The translations under genes and the position numbers were made by a program. Of a DNA stretch of 6,732 nucleotides, positions 5,562 to 6,732 are shown one piece after another. The stretch comes from Candidatus Gastranaerophilales bacterium (GTDB lineage: Bacteria > Cyanobacteriota > Vampirovibrionia > Gastranaerophilales > UBA9971). Position 1 is the stretch's first letter. Each line of letters opens with the position of its first letter. The stretch is from NCBI GenBank assembly GCA_028277195.1, contig JANQGS010000262.1, positions 1 through 6,732 of the forward strand, in the 5' to 3' direction. The notes below the pieces were generated by a model that saw nothing but the letters and a program-made list of their open reading frames with translations, was not told where the DNA came from and did no database searches.

Positions 5562-6732
5562 ATGAGCCGTGAATGGTATAAATTATCGGAAAAAGAGGTA
5601 TTAATGCTTTTGGACGCTTCCCTGCACGGTCTAAGCAGCGGGGAAGCGGAAAAAAGGCTGAAATTTTTCGGCAAAAACTGCCTGCCCGTAAAAAAACCCC
5701 TTTCCCTGGCGAAAATTATACTCGACCAGGTTAAAAACCCCCTGATATACCTGCTTATTGCCGCATCTGTCGTTGCGCTGTTTCTTGAGGACATAAAAGA
5801 CGCGGTTTTTATATTTATAGTTATCTTTATCAACACCGCTATAGGCTCATACCAGGAATGGAAAGCGGAAAAGAGTTCCGCAGCGCTGCATAACCTCCTA
5901 AAAATATACGTCCGGGTAAAAAGAGACGGCTCAAGACGTCTTATCAGCGCTGATAACCTCGTCCCCGGCGACATTGTCCTCCTGGAGTCAGGCAATAAAG
6001 TGCCTGCTGATATGAGAATCCTCAAAGAAACAAACCTTACAGCCGATGAGTCCCTGCTTACCGGGGAATCCGTCGAGGTGGGCAAAATTGATGACATAAT
6101 TGACAGGGACGTACCCCTGAGCGACCGGGAAAATATGGTCTATGCCGGCACAACCGTTACAGCGGGCAGGGGCATAGGTGTAGTGGTTGAAACAGGCTTA
6201 AATACAGAGATAGGCAAAATCTCAAGGACCGTAACATCGCTCGAAAGCACAAAACCGCCGTTAATAAGGAGAATGGAGCGGTTTTCCCACCAGATAAGCA
6301 TGCTGGTGGTGTTTGCGTGCGCTTTGATAGCGTTTATCGAGATTTTAAGGGGCTATTCAATAAAAGAGGTGTTTTTCCTCGCGGTTGCGCTGGCGGTATC
6401 GTCAATCCCCGAGGGGCTGCCCGCTGCGCTTACGGTTGCCCTTTCGGTGGGTATGTCGAGAATGGCGAAAAGAAACGTGATTATAAGAAAACTCCCGGCT
6501 GTGGAGGGATTGGGGAGCTGTACACTCATTGCCAGCGATAAAACAGGCACTTTAACCGTGAACAGGCAAACCGTAAGGATGCTCTACCTGGAAAACGGCT
6601 CAAGATACACTGTTACGGGCGAGGGGTACAACGGGGAAGGTGAAATAATCCCCTGTAAAGGGCATTTTCCCCTCCCCGGCATAAACGAGCTTGTAAAGGC
6701 TGCTGTTATCTGCAATGAGGCAAGCCTGAAAA
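5562..6732 (+). CDS. P2-type cation-transporting P-type ATPase, N-terminal 390 residues
   Basis: An ATP-driven inner-membrane cation pump; the frame is open from the ATG at 5562 to the end of the window, so the 3' half or more is missing. Residues 4-42 are the cation-ATPase N-terminal domain (WYKLSEKEV, GLSSGEAEKRL). Membrane helices 1-2 lie at about 60-76 and 80-96. The actuator domain (about 100-230) holds VPGDIVLLESGNKVPAD (134-150) and the dephosphorylation loop TGES (167-170). Helices 3-4 lie at about 244-262 and 270-292, with the ion-binding kink SSIPEGLPAALT (280-291). The phosphorylated aspartate is D326 in SDKTGTLT. PEGLP with an acidic residue after the Pro is typical of Ca2+/Mn2+ (P2A) pumps but also of other P2 members, and the ion-selecting helices 5-6 are not seen. 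No Shine-Dalgarno sequence precedes the ATG, and no upstream in-frame ATG is available. It is divergent from kdsD. Confidence 0.9.
   Translation, partial: MSREWYKLSEKEVLMLLDASLHGLSSGEAEKRLKFFGKNCLPVKKPLSLAKIILDQVKNPLIYLLIAASVVALFLEDIKDAVFIFIVIFINTAIGSYQEWKAEKSSAALHNLLKIYVRVKRDGSRRLISADNLVPGDIVLLESGNKVPADMRILKETNLTADESLLTGESVEVGKIDDIIDRDVPLSDRENMVYAGTTVTAGRGIGVVVETGLNTEIGKISRTVTSLESTKPPLIRRMERFSHQISMLVVFACALIAFIEILRGYSIKEVFFLAVALAVSSIPEGLPAALTVALSVGMSRMAKRNVIIRKLPAVEGLGSCTLIASDKTGTLTVNRQTVRMLYLENGSRYTVTGEGYNGEGEIIPCKGHFPLPGINELVKAAVICNEASLK

Noticed and set aside
5549..6097. A 182-codon minus-strand frame opposite the ATPase start, plus short frames at 6317-6550
   Set aside because: The plus-strand frame from 5562 to the window end encodes a continuous P-type ATPase with TGES, PEGLP and DKTGT motifs; the others are shadows.

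Overview
The window reads as a piece of chromosome from a diderm (Gram-negative-type), probably anaerobic bacterium. The diderm evidence is a kdsD-kdsC pair for Kdo, the inner-core sugar of lipopolysaccharide, and an OmpA-like peptidoglycan-binding domain. The anaerobic lifestyle is inferred from a ferredoxin-dependent 2-oxoacid oxidoreductase. I cannot place the organism in a phylum from sequence alone. There are no tRNA, rRNA, CRISPR or recognisable insertion sequences.

Layout. (1) Positions 1-956, plus strand: the last 47 codons of an OmpA/MotB-like protein overlap by 8 nt a 272-residue protein with a C-terminal HNH-like zinc module. This arrangement (cell-wall-anchoring OmpA protein followed by an HNH protein) resembles the zorB-zorE end of a type II Zorya anti-phage system, but the decisive zorA/zorB bodies lie outside the window. 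The HNH core looks degenerate. (2) Positions 957-3963, plus strand: an extended -10 promoter, korA (fused gamma-alpha subunit), korB (20-nt overlap) and, 18 nt later, a Fur-family regulator; probably one operon. The kor genes are visibly more AT-rich than their neighbours. (3) Positions 3868-5419, minus strand: kdsD-kdsC, 1 nt apart, convergent with the Fur gene. The 3' ends of kdsC and the Fur gene overlap by 96 nt, which gives KdsC an unusual hydrophobic tail. (4) Positions 5562-6732, plus strand: the first 390 codons of a P2-type cation-pumping ATPase, divergent from kdsD across a 142-nt AT-rich spacer.

How the genes work together. KorA and KorB form one enzyme that interconverts a 2-oxoacid plus CoA and an acyl-CoA plus CO2, using a low-potential electron carrier. 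The Fur-family protein may link this operon to metal or redox status; an imperfect palindrome overlapping the kor -10 box is a candidate operator. KdsD makes arabinose 5-phosphate for Kdo 8-phosphate synthesis, and KdsC removes the phosphate after the (absent here) KdsA step. The 5' gene pair is the only part that looks like accessory or defence content.
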